6,496 nucleotides of DNA from an uncultured Caulobacterales bacterium (GTDB taxonomy: Bacteria > Pseudomonadota > Alphaproteobacteria > Caulobacterales > Maricaulaceae), in the NCBI GenBank assembly GCA_937981945.1, contig CALJNJ010000002.1, positions 1 through 6,496 on the forward strand, read 5' to 3'. How positions within the stretch are numbered: position 1 is the stretch's first letter; every line of letters begins with the position of its first letter. The position numbers and the translations under genes were made by a program. Positions 5,931 to 6,496 of the stretch are shown piece by piece. The notes under the pieces were generated by a model. It was not told the origin of the DNA. It ran no database searches and worked only from the letters and a program-made list of their open reading frames with translations.

Positions 5931-6496
5931 AGAGATAGAGTTTATCGGTTACGATCTCGGACACGGTGAAACGGCCGTCGGGCGGGCTTATAACCGGTCC
6001 ATGCGGGAGCCGGAAATTCTCGACTATCACGGACAAAAAAGCTTTGTGACGGCGGTCGCGAAAACCAAGTCCGGCATCAAAATTGGCGCCGACGCCGTTA
6101 ATCTGGCCGCCATGGGGCCGCGTCCTAATGTTTGGGTCAAATTTAAAGGCCGAGATCTGGCGGACGAATCCATTGTCGAGCCAACGCGGCTGTTTACGCA
6201 AAACTTGATGCAGGGCTTGAAGGACGAAAAGAAAATTCAAGGTCCGAAACAAAGCCGGTTTATTGTGGGATGCCCGTCAGGTTGGAGCCCTGCCGTTAGG
6301 GCTGATTACGCCGATGTCTTTCACGCGGGCGGTCTCAGGACGGTTCGAATTGTTCCGGAAAGCCGGGCGGCTTTGATGACGGCCTTGGAGCAAGGCTATC
6401 TGTCCCTGGAGGCGGCGAAGTCCAGTGTCTTAATTGTTGATGTAGGCTCCTCAACGACGGATTTTACCTATTGCCATGATTTGGACGCCGAAGATG
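5920..6496 (+). CDS. Divergent Hsp70-like (actin-fold) ATPase, N-terminal fragment (runs off the window)
   Basis: The first 192 residues of an ATPase of the Hsp70/actin superfamily; the frame stays open to the window edge. Phosphate loop 1 is at 8-22 (FIGYDLGHGETAVG, with Asp12), comparable to 'iGIDLGTTnS' of DnaK. NVWVKFKGR (70-78) sits where DnaK has its catalytic-lysine segment. SRFIVGCPSGWSPAVRADY (112-130) parallels 'itVPayFndaqR', AGGLRTVRIVPESRAALMTA (136-155) parallels 'aGL.v.riinEPtAAalay', and phosphate loop 2 is VLIVDVGSSTTDFTY (170-184, with Asp174, Thr179, Asp181), comparable to 'DlGGGTfDvs'. Both loops depart from DnaK (GHGET for GTTNS; GSST for GGGT), so this is not the housekeeping DnaK. 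Hsp70 proteins bind and release client peptides under ATP control. The substrate-binding domain, if present, is outside the window. Its start overlaps the GrpE-like gene by 11 bases in another frame, which points to one transcript and a functional pair. A specialised Hsp70 or another actin-like ATPase are both possible. Confidence 0.85.
   Translation, partial: MSSEEIEFIGYDLGHGETAVGRAYNRSMREPEILDYHGQKSFVTAVAKTKSGIKIGADAVNLAAMGPRPNVWVKFKGRDLADESIVEPTRLFTQNLMQGLKDEKKIQGPKQSRFIVGCPSGWSPAVRADYADVFHAGGLRTVRIVPESRAALMTALEQGYLSLEAAKSSVLIVDVGSSTTDFTYCHDLDAED

Noticed and set aside
5872..6252. Minus-strand open frame of 126 codons
   Set aside because: It is antisense to the end of the GrpE-like gene and the start of the Hsp70-like gene, which has clear nucleotide-binding motifs.

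Overview
The window looks like a chromosomal segment of an alphaproteobacterium of moderate GC content. The evidence is the protein character of the XerC, TopA and RNase R genes, a candidate promoter matching the Caulobacter-type housekeeping pattern (TTGACgS, 10-14 bases, GCTANAWC), and depletion of GANTC, the site of the CcrM cell-cycle methyltransferase (12 sites by eye against about 25 expected by chance). A Caulobacterales or Maricaulales-like bacterium is a reasonable but unproven guess. No rRNA, tRNA, CRISPR array, insertion sequence or phage gene was seen.

Left half, minus strand (3795 down to 1): xerC (site-specific recombinase), then topA (DNA topoisomerase I), then the first 46 codons of a probable rnr (RNase R). 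All three point the same way with gaps of 94 and 51 bases. They are DNA and RNA housekeeping enzymes: chromosome dimer resolution, relaxation of negative supercoils and RNA decay. A perfect TATAAT just upstream of topA suggests that topA-rnr also has its own promoter and a very short leader.

Middle, plus strand (3898-4983): a divergently transcribed gene for a secreted, mostly helical protein ending in a TonB C-terminal-like domain. It has a signal peptide instead of the usual TonB membrane anchor and proline-rich linker. Its start is set by a clear ribosome binding site.

Right side, plus strand (5040-6496): the most interesting part. A 296-residue protein carries a predicted two-helix membrane hairpin followed by a region resembling the C-terminal half of GrpE, the nucleotide exchange factor of Hsp70. 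It overlaps by 11 bases the start of a divergent Hsp70/actin-fold ATPase that runs off the window. Together they look like a dedicated, membrane-tethered Hsp70 plus exchange-factor pair, separate from the standard DnaK-GrpE machine. A candidate promoter with a GANTC site inside its -35 element lies immediately upstream and would give a leaderless transcript.
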